From Streptomyces sp. CBMA123 (GTDB lineage: Bacteria > Actinomycetota > Actinomycetes > Streptomycetales > Streptomycetaceae): DNA of 49,495 bases. Every line of letters starts with the position of its first letter. The stretch's first letter is position 1. This document shows, one piece after another, positions 8,022 to 16,265 of this stretch. The stretch spans positions 1 through 49,495 of the forward strand of contig NZ_MECK01000323.1 of the NCBI RefSeq assembly GCF_014596465.1, read 5' to 3'. Position numbers and translations under genes: made by a program. The notes under the pieces were generated by a model. That model had not been told where the DNA came from and did not search any database. It worked only from the letters and a program-made list of their open reading frames with translations.

Positions 8022-8524
8022 TTATCTGTCGCGAAGACGTCGTTTCTTGTGCTCGGAGGTGAACGGCAGCAGGATTCTTGCTTGCGGCCCGGACGCGCAA
8101 GTCTCCGCCTCCGCGCCGTGGCCGATCGCCATCGCGGGCGCATCCGTGCGCCGCCGCGCCGTGCACCCCCTCCTCCACAGCCCGCCGGCCTGCCCGCCGG
8201 CCTCTCCGCCGGCGTGCGCCGGGCCGGCGGGCTGTGGAGGAGACGGCCGTCGACCGCCGGTTCCAGCCCTGTAAGGACGTGGGATGCGCACACCGCTCAT
8301 CGGACCCACCGCCGACCTCACCGACGCCCGGTGGGGCGGGCGGGAGCACGAGGCACCGTTTCGCCGTGGGCGTGCACTGGCGCACCGAGCCGGGGTCCGG
8401 CTCGGTGGTGGTGTACGCACTGATGAACGCGGCCAGGTCCACGAAGGCCGGTCCGGGGCGGCTTCCGGCGGGGGAGCGTCAACAGAAGTTCACCTCAGGG
8501 GAGTTGTCCCGGTGGCGAGGGGTC
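8022..8524. other. stretch without a recognisable gene
   Basis: About 500 bases between the LysR start and the GntR promoter. Several frames stay open because of GC content, but none looks like a protein I recognise. An ATG at 8284 has AAGGA about 10 nt upstream, but its product is low-complexity and has no recognisable motif. The main structure is the long hairpin at 8170-8242. It may be the remains of a gene once divergent to LysR. Confidence 0.5.
8170..8242. repeat. perfect 21-bp inverted repeat with 31-nt loop
   Basis: The left arm 8170-8190 (begins CTCCTCCACAGCCCG) is the exact complement of the right arm 8222-8242. The loop is itself GC-rich and can fold (GCCGGCCTC...GCCGGC). It lies in a gene-free stretch with no recognised gene ending nearby, so terminator, processed RNA and element end are all possible. 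Confidence 0.75.
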
Positions 8525-8554
8525 TTGACAGCACCGCGCGGCACCCCGCAGGAT
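8525..8554 (+). promoter_or_regulatory. sigma-HrdB-type promoter of gntR, leaderless
   Basis: -35 TTGACA at 8525-8530, an 18-bp spacer and -10 CAGGAT at 8549-8554. Transcription would begin about 8561-8562, on or next to the GTG start codon at 8562. No ribosome binding site precedes that start. Confidence 0.65.
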
Positions 8555-8561
8555 TCAGCCC

Positions 8562-9293
8562 GTGAACCTGTCAGACAGCCAGACAGCCAGTCCGATGCCC
8601 CGGCGTGTGAGTGCCATGGAAGCGGTGTTCGGCCACCTCCGCGGTGCCATCGAGCGCGGCGAGTACGTGGTGGGGGACAAGCTCCCCTCCGAAGCGGAGC
8701 TGTGCCGCACCCTGGAGGTCAGCCGTCCCGTGCTGCGGGAGGCCCTCCGGGCGCTCCAGACCATGGGACTGACCGTCTCGAAGACCGGGAGGGGCACCTT
8801 CGTGGTGGCGAACACGGTCGAGGACCCCACCTTCGGGGACTACGCTGCCCGCGACCTCCTGGAAGTCCGCCGACACGTCGAGATCCCGGTGGCCGGGTAC
8901 GCGGCGCTGCGCCGCACCCCGGAGGACCTGGACCACCTGGCCCATCTGCTCGACCGGATGGAGCGGGAGACCGACACCACGGCGTGGGTCGCACTGGACA
9001 CCGTCTTCCACCTGGCGGTGGCCGAGGCCTCCGGCAACCCGGTCTTCCGCCGGGTCATCGAGGAGATCCGCGACGCACTGGCGCGTCAGTCGGCCTTCCT
9101 CAACGAGTTGGGCGATCGCCGTGAGCAGTCCAACTGCGAGCACCGGGCGATCGTCGAGGCGCTGGCCGACGGTTCCGAGCCGGACGCGGTGGAGGCCATG
9201 TCCCACCACCTGCGCCGCGTCGAGGCGACCCTCACCGACATCGTGCGCCCCCAGCGCGCGGACACCCCGACAGAAGGCAGACCCGAGGCGTGA
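8562..9293 (+). CDS. GntR/FadR-family regulator of the asparagine operon
   Basis: 243 residues from GTG 8562, apparently translated from a leaderless mRNA. Residues about 15-85 are the GntR winged helix ([44 protein letters not shown]...GRGTFV). Residues about 95-230 are a FadR C-terminal (FCD) domain with candidate metal/ligand residues Asp146, His150, His194 and His215. The stop overlaps the permease start (GTGA, 9290-9293), so the two are translationally coupled. Its position as first gene of a permease-asparaginase-aspartase operon implies control by asparagine, aspartate or a breakdown product. A CTGTCAGACAG palindrome at 8568-8578, just inside the gene, is a candidate self-operator. Confidence 0.9.
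   Translation: MNLSDSQTASPMPRRVSAMEAVFGHLRGAIERGEYVVGDKLPSEAELCRTLEVSRPVLREALRALQTMGLTVSKTGRGTFVVANTVEDPTFGDYAARDLLEVRRHVEIPVAGYAALRRTPEDLDHLAHLLDRMERETDTTAWVALDTVFHLAVAEASGNPVFRRVIEEIRDALARQSAFLNELGDRREQSNCEHRAIVEALADGSEPDAVEAMSHHLRRVEATLTDIVRPQRADTPTEGRPEA
8568..8578. promoter_or_regulatory. candidate FadR-subfamily operator (self-repression)
   Basis: CTGTCAGACAG is a perfect odd palindrome and contains GTNNNAC, the core of FadR-subfamily GntR operators. It sits about +7 to +17 from the predicted start point, inside the coding region. It also overlaps a tandem CAGACAGC repeat (8572-8590) that encodes part of the N-terminus. Confidence 0.5.
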
Positions 9294-10729
9294 GCGAGCA
9301 ATTCCTCAAGGATGAGAAGCGCCCCTCCACCCGTCACGTCGACGCCGGGGACACCGGCTACAGCAAGTCCCTGAAACCCCGGCACGTCAGCATGATCGCC
9401 ATCGGCGGTGCCATCGGCACCGGGCTGTTCCTCGGGGCCGGGGGCCGTCTCGCCCAGGCCGGCCCCTCGCTGTTCGTCGCCTACGCGGTCTGCGGCCTCT
9501 TCGCGTTCCTCGTCGTACGCGCGCTCGGCGAACTCGTCCTGTACCGGCCGTCCTCCGGAGCCTTCGTCTCCTACGCGCGGGAGTTCCTGGGCGAGAAGGG
9601 CGCGTACACCGCGGGCTGGATGTACTTCCTCAACTGGACCACCACCGGTATCGCCGACATCACCGCGGTGGCCACGTACACCCACTACTGGCACCTGTTC
9701 TCCGACGTCCCGCAGTGGGTGATCGCGCTCGTGGCCCTGGCGGTGGTCCTCACCGTCAACCTCATATCGGTGCGGGTCTTCGGTGAACTGGAGTTCTGGT
9801 TCGCCATCGTGAAGGTCAGCGCGCTGGTCGTCTTCATGGGCATCGCGGTCTTCCTCCTGGTCACCCGGCACCCGGTGGACGGCGCCGTGCCCGGCCCCTC
9901 CCTGATCACGGACAACGGCGGCGTCTTCCCCAACGGTCTGCTGCCGATGCTGCTGATCATCCAGGGCGTCGTCTTCGCCTACGCCTCCGTCGAACTGGTC
10001 GGCGTCACCGCGGGCGAGACCGAGAACCCCGAGAAGATCATGCCGAAGGCGATCAACTCGATCATGTGGCGGGTGGGCCTGTTCTACGTCGGTTCGGTGC
10101 TGCTGCTCTCGATGCTGCTGCCGTGGGACAGGTACACCGCGGGCCAGAGCCCCTTCGTGACCGTGCTCTCGCACATCGGCGTCCCGGCGGCCGGCAGTGT
10201 GATGAACCTGGTGGTCCTCACCGCGGCGATGTCCTCGCTCAACTCCGGTCTCTACTCCACCGGCCGCATCCTGCGCTCCATGGCCGTCAGCGGTTCCGCC
10301 CCGCGCTTCACCGCCCGGATGAGCCGCAGCCAGGTGCCCTACGGCGGCATCCTGCTGACCAGCGGCATGTGCGTCCTCGGCGTGGGCCTCAACTTCGTCG
10401 TGCCCGCGGACGCGTTCGAGATCGTGCTCAACCTCGCGGCGATCGGCATCCTCGCGACCTGGGGCATGATCATGGTCTGCCACCTCTTCTTCTGGCGGAA
10501 GACCCGGGCCGGCGAACTGACCCGCCCCGCCTACCGGTTGCCGGGATCGCCCTGGACCGAACTCGTGACGCTGGCCTTCCTCGCCACCGTCCTGATCCTG
10601 ATGTACGCCGACGGCGGCGCCGGACGCACCACCGTGCTCTGCGTGCCGCTGATCGCCGCGGCGCTGGTCGCCGGCTGGTACGCGATCCGCGGGCGCCTCG
10701 CGCGCGCGGCCGCCGGGTCCGACGGCTGA
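9290..10729 (+). CDS. ansP: amino-acid permease, L-asparagine permease (AnsP)-like
   Basis: 479 residues, APC superfamily, about 12 membrane helices. The first helix carries the family signature [17 protein letters not shown] (substrate-binding unwound helix), and [26 protein letters not shown] marks the AAT subfamily. Its sequence, including the N-terminal soluble stretch ending [11 protein letters not shown], agrees closely with what I know of streptomycete L-asparagine permeases; GABA or other amide amino acids remain possible substrates. The GTG start overlaps the regulator stop by 4 nt. Asparaginase and aspartase follow, so import feeds directly into breakdown. Confidence 0.85.
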   Translation: MSEQFLKDEKRPSTRHVDAGDTGYSKSLKPRHVSMIAIGGAIGTGLFLGAGGRLAQAGPSLFVAYAVCGLFAFLVVRALGELVLYRPSSGAFVSYAREFLGEKGAYTAGWMYFLNWTTTGIADITAVATYTHYWHLFSDVPQWVIALVALAVVLTVNLISVRVFGELEFWFAIVKVSALVVFMGIAVFLLVTRHPVDGAVPGPSLITDNGGVFPNGLLPMLLIIQGVVFAYASVELVGVTAGETENPEKIMPKAINSIMWRVGLFYVGSVLLLSMLLPWDRYTAGQSPFVTVLSHIGVPAAGSVMNLVVLTAAMSSLNSGLYSTGRILRSMAVSGSAPRFTARMSRSQVPYGGILLTSGMCVLGVGLNFVVPADAFEIVLNLAAIGILATWGMIMVCHLFFWRKTRAGELTRPAYRLPGSPWTELVTLAFLATVLILMYADGGAGRTTVLCVPLIAAALVAGWYAIRGRLARAAAGSDG

Positions 10730-10731
10730 CA

Positions 10732-10788
10732 CCGGCGGCGGCCCTCGACACCGGGACGGTCACGCCGACTGTCGAGGGCCGCCGCCGG
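10732..10788. terminator. 19-bp hairpin between permease and asparaginase genes
   Basis: Perfect 19-bp arms at 10732-10750 and 10770-10788 with a 19-nt loop, directly after the ansP stop. There is no U-run, as is common in actinomycetes. It lies inside the operon, so it probably acts as a partial terminator or as an mRNA 3'-end stabiliser that sets more permease mRNA than enzyme mRNA or the reverse. Confidence 0.65.
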
Positions 10789-10828
10789 CCGCCGGACCAC
10801 CAGTGACCCACCACCGATCGAGGCAGTG

Positions 10829-11845
10829 ATGCACAGAAGTTCCCTCGCGGACGCACCCGCGATCCGCGAACCCCGGCACGTCCCGGTCGCCCACGTCACC
10901 CGCGGCGGCGTGATCGAGGGCGTCCACCACGGTTCCGTCGTCGTCCTCGACCCAGACGGCGAAGCCCGGTTCGGGCTCGGCGACATCGAGGTCGCCTGCT
11001 ACCCGCGCTCGGCCCTCAAGCCGCTGCAGGCGGTCGCCATGGTGCGCGCCGGGCTGCCGCTCGACGGCGAACTCCTCTCCCTCGCGATGGGCAGTCACTC
11101 AGGGGAGGAACGCCACCTCGCGGGCACCCGGCGGATCCTCGAACTGGCCGGTCTCGGCGAGGACGACCTGCGCAACGTCCCCGACCTCCCGTACGACCCG
11201 ACGGTGCGGGACACCTGGGTGCGGGGTGGGCGTCCGCCGTCCCGTCTCGCCCAGAACTGTTCCGGCAAGCACGCCGCGATGCTCTACCTCTGCAAGCTCA
11301 ACGGCTGGCCCCTGGCGACCTACCTCGACCCCGCACACCCGCTCCAGACCGCGATCGCCGAGGTCGTGGAGGAGCTCACCGGCCAGCTTGCCGCCCACGT
11401 CAGCGTGGACGGCTGCGGCACCCCGCTGTTCGCCGTCTCCCTGCACGGCCTCGCCCGGGCCGCCGCCCGCATCGCCACGGCGCTGCCGGGCACTGCGGAG
11501 TTCCGGGTCGCGGACGCGCTACGCGGCCACCCGGAGATGGCGTCGGGGACCGGACGCGACACGGCTGCGCTGATGCGTGCGGTGCCGGGGCTGCTCGCCA
11601 AGGACGGGTTCGAGGGCGTGCAGATCGCCGCGCTGCCGGACGGTCGCGCCATTGCGGTGAAGATCGCGGACGGGGCGAACCGGGCGAGGATCCCGGTGGT
11701 GGCCGCCGCCCTGGCGCTGGCCGGCGTCGACCCCGGCCTGCTGGTGGACTGCACCGGTGAGGCGACGGCGGGCGGCGGCCGGCGCGTCGGCGGGGTAAGG
11801 CCGGTGCCGGCCCTGGCGCCCCACGCCCTCGCCCGTCCCTCGTGA
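10829..11845 (+). CDS. L-asparaginase (PF06089 'asparaginase II' family)
   Basis: 338 residues from ATG 10829 (GAGG at 10820-10823; GTG 10826 directly before it is an alternative). It belongs to the actinobacterial/rhizobial asparaginase family unrelated to E. coli AnsA/AnsB. Its conserved blocks are all visible: VTRGGVIEGVHHGSVVVLD, YPRSALKPLQA, MGSHSGEERH, LAQNCSGKHAAMLYLC, SVDGCGTPLFA, ASGTGRDTAALM. It hydrolyses asparagine to aspartate and ammonia in the cytoplasm (no signal peptide). The C-terminal approximately 20 residues (GGGRRVGGVRPVPALAPHALARPS) look unconserved. It sits between the permease and aspartase, 50 bp before the latter. Confidence 0.9.
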   Translation: MHRSSLADAPAIREPRHVPVAHVTRGGVIEGVHHGSVVVLDPDGEARFGLGDIEVACYPRSALKPLQAVAMVRAGLPLDGELLSLAMGSHSGEERHLAGTRRILELAGLGEDDLRNVPDLPYDPTVRDTWVRGGRPPSRLAQNCSGKHAAMLYLCKLNGWPLATYLDPAHPLQTAIAEVVEELTGQLAAHVSVDGCGTPLFAVSLHGLARAAARIATALPGTAEFRVADALRGHPEMASGTGRDTAALMRAVPGLLAKDGFEGVQIAALPDGRAIAVKIADGANRARIPVVAAALALAGVDPGLLVDCTGEATAGGGRRVGGVRPVPALAPHALARPS

Positions 11846-11895
11846 CCGGCCCCGGCCCCACGACCACCCCATCTCAAGAGGAGAACCCGCAGACG

Positions 11896-13305
11896 ATGTC
11901 GACCGCCACCCGGAGCGAACACGACCTGCTCGGAGACCGTGACGTCCCCGCCGACGCCTACTGGGGCGTTCACACCCTGCGCGCCGCCGAGAACTTCCCC
12001 ATCACGGGCACGCCCGTCTCCACCTACCCGCACCTGATCGACGCCCTCGCCGCCGTCAAGGAGGCCGCCGCCCTCGCCAACGAGGAACTCGGCCTGCTGG
12101 AGCCCCGGAAGGCCGCGGCGATCGTTGCCGCCTGCCGGGAGATACGCGGCGGGAAGCTGCACGACCAGTTCGTCGTCGACGTCATCCAGGGCGGCGCCGG
12201 GACCTCGACCAACATGAACGCCAACGAGGTCATCGCCAACCGGGCGCTGGAGCTGATGGGACGTGCCAAGGGCGAGTACTCGTACCTGCACCCCAACGAG
12301 GACGTCAACCTCGGCCAGTCCACCAACGACGTCTACCCGACCGCCGTCCGGATCGCCACCGTCTACGCGGTGCGTGGTCTGCTCGACGCGATGGCCGTCC
12401 TCCAGGACGCCTTCGCCCGCAAGTCCGTCGAGTTCCGCGACGTCCTGAAGATGGGCCGCACGCAGTTGCAGGACGCCGTGCCGATGACCCTCGGCCAGGA
12501 GTTCTCGGCCTTCGCGGTCATGCTGGGCGAGGACCGCTGCCGGCTCGCGGAGGCCGTCGAGCTGCTCCACGAGATCAACCTCGGTGCCACGGCGATCGGC
12601 ACCGGCCTCAACGCTCCGGCCGGGTACGCCGAGGCTGCCCGTCGCCACCTCGCGGACATCTGCGGGCTGCGTCTGGTCACCGCCGCCGACCTGGTCGAGG
12701 CCACCCAGGACTGCGGGGCGTTCGTGCAGATGTCCGGCGTGCTCAAGCGCGTCGCCGTCAAACTGTCGAAGACCTGCAACGATCTGCGGCTGCTGTCGTC
12801 GGGGCCGCGCGCGGGGCTGGGCGAGATCAACCTGCCGCCGGTGCAGGCAGGTTCGAGCATCATGCCCGGCAAGGTCAACCCGGTGATCCCGGAGGTCGTC
12901 AACCAGGTCGCCTTCGAGGTGATCGGCAACGACGTCACGATCACCATGGCCGCCGAGGCGGGCCAGCTCCAGCTCAACGCCTTCGAGCCGATCATCCTGC
13001 ACTCGCTGTCGAAGTCCGTGACCCACCTGCGCGCAGCCTGCCTCACCCTCGCGGAACGCTGCGTGGCCGGCGTCACGGCGAACACCGAGCGACTGCGCGC
13101 CACCGTCGAAAGCTCCATCGGCCTGGTGACCGCGCTCAATCCGCACATCGGGTACACGGCGGCCACCGACATCGCCAAGGAGGCCCTTGCCAGTGGCAGG
13201 GGCGTGGCCGAACTCGTGCTGGAGAGGGGGCTGCTGCCGGCCGAGCGGCTCGCCGCCCTGCTGCGGCCCGAAGTGATCGCGGGCAGCGGCGTTCCCATGG
13301 CCTGA
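11896..13305 (+). CDS. aspA: aspartate ammonia-lyase (aspartase)
   Basis: 469 residues; ATG 11896 follows a purine-rich AAGAGGAG at 11875-11882, a slightly long 13-nt spacing. Aspartase/fumarase superfamily with all three conserved regions: GGAGTSTNMNANEV (99-112), GRTQLQDAVPMTLGQEF (187-203) and the flexible catalytic loop GSSIMPGKVNP (319-329), whose Ser321 corresponds to the general base. The segment AAEAGQLQLNAFEPII favours aspartase over fumarase, as does the operon. Reaction: L-aspartate to fumarate plus ammonia, linking asparagine uptake to the TCA cycle. Last gene of the operon, followed by a strong hairpin at 13332-13397. Confidence 0.93.
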   Translation: MSTATRSEHDLLGDRDVPADAYWGVHTLRAAENFPITGTPVSTYPHLIDALAAVKEAAALANEELGLLEPRKAAAIVAACREIRGGKLHDQFVVDVIQGGAGTSTNMNANEVIANRALELMGRAKGEYSYLHPNEDVNLGQSTNDVYPTAVRIATVYAVRGLLDAMAVLQDAFARKSVEFRDVLKMGRTQLQDAVPMTLGQEFSAFAVMLGEDRCRLAEAVELLHEINLGATAIGTGLNAPAGYAEAARRHLADICGLRLVTAADLVEATQDCGAFVQMSGVLKRVAVKLSKTCNDLRLLSSGPRAGLGEINLPPVQAGSSIMPGKVNPVIPEVVNQVAFEVIGNDVTITMAAEAGQLQLNAFEPIILHSLSKSVTHLRAACLTLAERCVAGVTANTERLRATVESSIGLVTALNPHIGYTAATDIAKEALASGRGVAELVLERGLLPAERLAALLRPEVIAGSGVPMA

Positions 13306-13331
13306 CGGACAGCACGGCGGACGGGCCGCGC

Positions 13332-13397
13332 GGCGTGCCGCCGCACCGGGGTTCCGGGGGGTCCGGGACTCTGGGGGTTCCGGTGCGACGGCACGCC
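13332..13397. terminator. bidirectional terminator, aspA / quinone oxidoreductase
   Basis: 18-bp arms at 13332-13349 and 13380-13397 with one C-A mismatch, loop 30 nt, followed by TTT on the + strand. It lies between two convergent genes. Confidence 0.75.
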
Positions 13398-13479
13398 TTT
13401 CGACACCGGTCAGGGGTGACCGGCCATCGCCGGGATCCGAGCCGTACGGCCTCCGGTGTCCGGGCGTCGTGACCTTCGG

Positions 13480-14400
13480 TCAGGGCACCACGACCAGCTT
13501 CCCGCGGGTGTGACCGGTGCGGCTGGCGTCGAAGGCCTCGGCCGTCCGCTCCAGCGGATAGGTCCGGGCGACCTCCACGGTCAGCGCGCCGCGGTCCACG
13601 ACCGCTGCCAGTTCGGCCAGCTTGGCGCCGTCCGGGCGGACCCAGATCCACTGGCCCCCGTGCTGGGAAACCTCCGGATCGGCGACGGAGACGTGCCGTC
13701 CGCCCTCGGCGAGGACGGCCAGCGTCGTCTCCAGCTGGCCACCGACCAAGTCCGCGACGGCCGACACGCCGCCGGGGGCCAGCGCACGCACGCGTTCCGC
13801 CAGGCCGTCCCCGTACGTCACCGGTTCGGCGCCGAGTTCGCACACGAACGCGTGGTTGCGCTCGGAGGCGGTGCCGATCACCCGGGCCCCGCGGTCGCGG
13901 CCGAGCTGCACGGCGAGACTGCCCACGCCACCGGCGGCGCCGTGCACCAGGAGGACGTCGGCGGAGCCGACGTCGAGCTGGTCCAGACAGCGCAACGCGG
14001 TGAGGCCGGCCAGTGGCAGTCCGGCCGCCTGGGCCCAGTCGAGCCCGGAAGGCCTGCGCGCCACCGCGGGCGCGGAGACCGCGACGTACTCGGCGAAGGT
14101 GCCGGCCTGCACCGCGTCCTTGCGGGCGTAGGCCATCACCTCGTCGCCGGGGGCGAACTCGGGAGTGTCAGGCCCGGTGCGGGTGACGACGCCGGCCACG
14201 TCCCAACCCGGGATGGCGGGGAAGACCGTGTCCATCATGCCGTCCAGGCCGCCGGCCATCACCTTCCAGTCGACCGGGTTGACGGAGGCGGCCCGGACCT
14301 GGATCAGCACCTGCCCGGGGCCGACCTTCGGGTCGGGCACCTCGCCGTACTGCAGCCGGGAGTTGTCCGGGGCATACGAGTCGTAGGTCACGGCGCGCAT
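13480..14400 (-). CDS. NADPH:quinone reductase-like zinc-free MDR oxidoreductase
   Basis: 306 residues; ATG 14400 preceded by GGAGG seven bases upstream. MDR family without the zinc-binding cysteine lobe: the N-terminal GroES-like domain carries VRAASVNPVDWKVMAGG and PGWDVAGVV, then the Rossmann part has LVHGAAGGVGSLAVQLGRDRGARVIGTAS (about residues 150-180), typical of quinone oxidoreductases. The C-terminus LERTAEAFDASRTGHTRGKLVVV is standard for the group. Probable reaction: NADPH-dependent reduction of quinones or enones. It stands alone, divergent from the secreted nuclease-fold gene, with an AT-rich 294-bp region between them. Confidence 0.88.
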   Translation of the reverse strand: MRAVTYDSYAPDNSRLQYGEVPDPKVGPGQVLIQVRAASVNPVDWKVMAGGLDGMMDTVFPAIPGWDVAGVVTRTGPDTPEFAPGDEVMAYARKDAVQAGTFAEYVAVSAPAVARRPSGLDWAQAAGLPLAGLTALRCLDQLDVGSADVLLVHGAAGGVGSLAVQLGRDRGARVIGTASERNHAFVCELGAEPVTYGDGLAERVRALAPGGVSAVADLVGGQLETTLAVLAEGGRHVSVADPEVSQHGGQWIWVRPDGAKLAELAAVVDRGALTVEVARTYPLERTAEAFDASRTGHTRGKLVVVP

Positions 14401-14694
14401 GAACTGACCTCCAGGGAAGTGGTGTTGCGGCCTCACGCACCGCCTCCGGCCGGGCGGGGTGCCGTCGGTCACGCTATGCCGGGAGTGGGTGCCCGGCATC
14501 TCGGCACCGCCCTCCGGCATCGGCAAGAACAGTCTGTTAACGCTAACGGAATCGTTGAATAAACCGCGAAACAGGGCAACAAATCTGCAGGCCAGCGAAG
14601 TATTGACTGCTCATAGACAGTGTTGACGCTCACATCATTCGCTCATACGCTCCCGGCGATGGATCCCCGTGGCCGTACTCCGATCGGAGCCTCG
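14401..14694. promoter_or_regulatory. AT-rich divergent promoter region
   Basis: Unusually A/T-rich for this genome, especially 14530-14650 (GTTAACGCTAACGG, AATAAACC, CAACAAATC). It separates two divergent genes and holds the promoter given next. No small gene is visible in it. Confidence 0.6.
14623..14651 (+). promoter_or_regulatory. promoter of the secreted EEP gene
   Basis: -35 TTGACG at 14623-14628, a 17-bp spacer and -10 TACGCT at 14646-14651, giving a start point near 14658 and a leader of about 36 nt before ATG 14695. A second TTGACT lies just upstream at 14603-14608. Confidence 0.5.
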
Positions 14695-16083
14695 ATGTCC
14701 GAGCCCCGCCCCCGCCATCCCTTCCTCCGCTCCACCCTCGTGGGCGCGCTCGGCGCGGCCACCGTGCTGGGCGGCCTGATCGGTGCGCCGAGCGCGCAAG
14801 CCGTCACCGCCCCGCCGAGCGCGCAAGTCGCCCCCGCGGCCGGGTCGTTCTCCGCGCTCACCTACAACGTGGCGGGCCTTCCCCAGGCGGTGAACAGCGC
14901 TTCGACCGAACGGCAGAGCAGCACCACCGCCATCGGCGGCCGGCTCGCGCCGTACGACATCGTGCACGTCCAGGAGGACTTCAACTACCACGCGGCGCTG
15001 TACGCCGCCGACTCCCACCCGAACCGCACGGCGACCAGCGGCGGGGCCGGCATCGGCAGCGGCCTCAACACCCTGTCCCGCCTCGGCTACGACACCGACG
15101 ACTTCGAGCGGGTCAAGTGGAACGACTGCCGGCTGGACTCCGGTGACTGCCTCACGCCCAAGGGCTTCAGCTTCATGCGGACCCGGCTGGCCGAAGGCGT
15201 GTACACGGACTTCTACAACCTCCACACGAACGCGGGTACCGAGCCCGGCGACGAGGCCGCCCGCGCCGCCAACCTGGCGCAGCTCACCGGCTACATCAGG
15301 ACCCATTCGGCCGGGAACGCCGTCGTCGTGATGGGTGACACCAACACCCGCTACACCCGGGCCGACGACACCATCGCGGGCTTCGCCGCCGACAACGGCC
15401 TGACCGACGCGTGGGTGCAGCTGGAGCGCGGCGGAGTGGCGCCGACCCGCGGCGCCGACCCGCTGCTGTGCGACCAGAACGCGCCCACCGACACCTGCGA
15501 GATCGTCGACAAGGTCCTGTACCGCAGCAGCGCGATGCTCACGCTCACCGCGACCTCGTACGCGAACAAGCACGCCGACTTCCTGGACGGCTCCGGCACG
15601 ATGCTCTCCGACCACGACCCGGTCGCCGTGGGCTTCGACTGGAGCCGGAACCCGGCCTACCTGGCGAGCGATCAGTTCGGCGGGCCGCACGGCGACTTCT
15701 ACGACGACGTCGACCGCGTCCCGGCCGGTGCACGGGCCACCACGGTCAGCCTGCGCAGCGGCACCCGGATCGACCAGGTCGGACTGACCCTCGCGGACGG
15801 CACCTCCCTCACCCACGGTGGCTCCGGCGGCACCGCCTCCTCGCTCACCCTGGGCAGCGGCGAGTTCGTGAACTCGGCCACCCTCTGCCAGGGCTCCTAC
15901 GGCGGGCACACCCGCATCTTCCACGCCTCGTTCGGCACCAACCTGGGCCGTACCCTGTCGGGTGGCACCGGCACCGCCGACTGCGTGACCCGCACCGCGC
16001 CGGACGGCTGGCAGTTCGCCGGGTTCCACGGGCGCGCCGGCGACGAGGTCGACAAGCTCGGCTTCCTGTTCACCCGCCGCTGA
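14695..16083 (+). CDS. secreted endonuclease/exonuclease/phosphatase-family protein with jacalin-like C-terminal domain
   Basis: 462 residues; ATG 14695 has GGAG at 14686-14689. Residues 1-42 are a signal peptide (basic RPRHPFLRS, hydrophobic core, ASA-type cleavage at APSAQA). Residues about 55-315 form an EEP/DNase I-like fold: LTYNVAGLPQ, HVQEDFNYH (metal-binding Glu), GDTNTRYTR, SDHDPVAVG (catalytic Asp-His). Residues about 325-460 resemble a jacalin-like lectin fold (SDQFGGPHGDFYDDVD, ATTVSLRSGTRIDQVGLTLADG, THGGSGG). Likely an extracellular phosphodiesterase of the sphingomyelinase/nuclease group tethered to glycans; the substrate is not determinable. Followed by a terminator. Confidence 0.87.
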   Translation: MSEPRPRHPFLRSTLVGALGAATVLGGLIGAPSAQAVTAPPSAQVAPAAGSFSALTYNVAGLPQAVNSASTERQSSTTAIGGRLAPYDIVHVQEDFNYHAALYAADSHPNRTATSGGAGIGSGLNTLSRLGYDTDDFERVKWNDCRLDSGDCLTPKGFSFMRTRLAEGVYTDFYNLHTNAGTEPGDEAARAANLAQLTGYIRTHSAGNAVVVMGDTNTRYTRADDTIAGFAADNGLTDAWVQLERGGVAPTRGADPLLCDQNAPTDTCEIVDKVLYRSSAMLTLTATSYANKHADFLDGSGTMLSDHDPVAVGFDWSRNPAYLASDQFGGPHGDFYDDVDRVPAGARATTVSLRSGTRIDQVGLTLADGTSLTHGGSGGTASSLTLGSGEFVNSATLCQGSYGGHTRIFHASFGTNLGRTLSGGTGTADCVTRTAPDGWQFAGFHGRAGDEVDKLGFLFTRR

Positions 16084-16106
16084 GCCCCTCCCGCACCGCT
16101 CCTCAC

Positions 16107-16140
16107 CTCCCCGGCCCGGGCCGCCACCCGGGCCGGGGAG
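16107..16140 (+). terminator. terminator of the secreted EEP gene
   Basis: Perfect 14-bp stem (16107-16120 with 16127-16140) and 6-nt loop, 24 nt after the stop. Confidence 0.8.
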
Positions 16141-16229
16141 CCCCTCCCGCACACCACTGCGCCCGCCGGGCGCAGGTCTTGCCCGGCAGCGAGTCGAACA
16201 CCACGGAACGCGTCGTCGAAAGAAACGCT

Positions 16230-16257
16230 TTGTGGATACCGGTATTCGATCTATACC
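16230..16257 (+). promoter_or_regulatory. probable leaderless promoter of the MFS gene
   Basis: -35 TTGTGG at 16230-16235, a 16-bp spacer and -10 TATACC at 16252-16257 place transcription start at about the ATG (16266). No ribosome binding site precedes that ATG. Confidence 0.5.
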
Positions 16258-16265
16258 GTCGCCCG

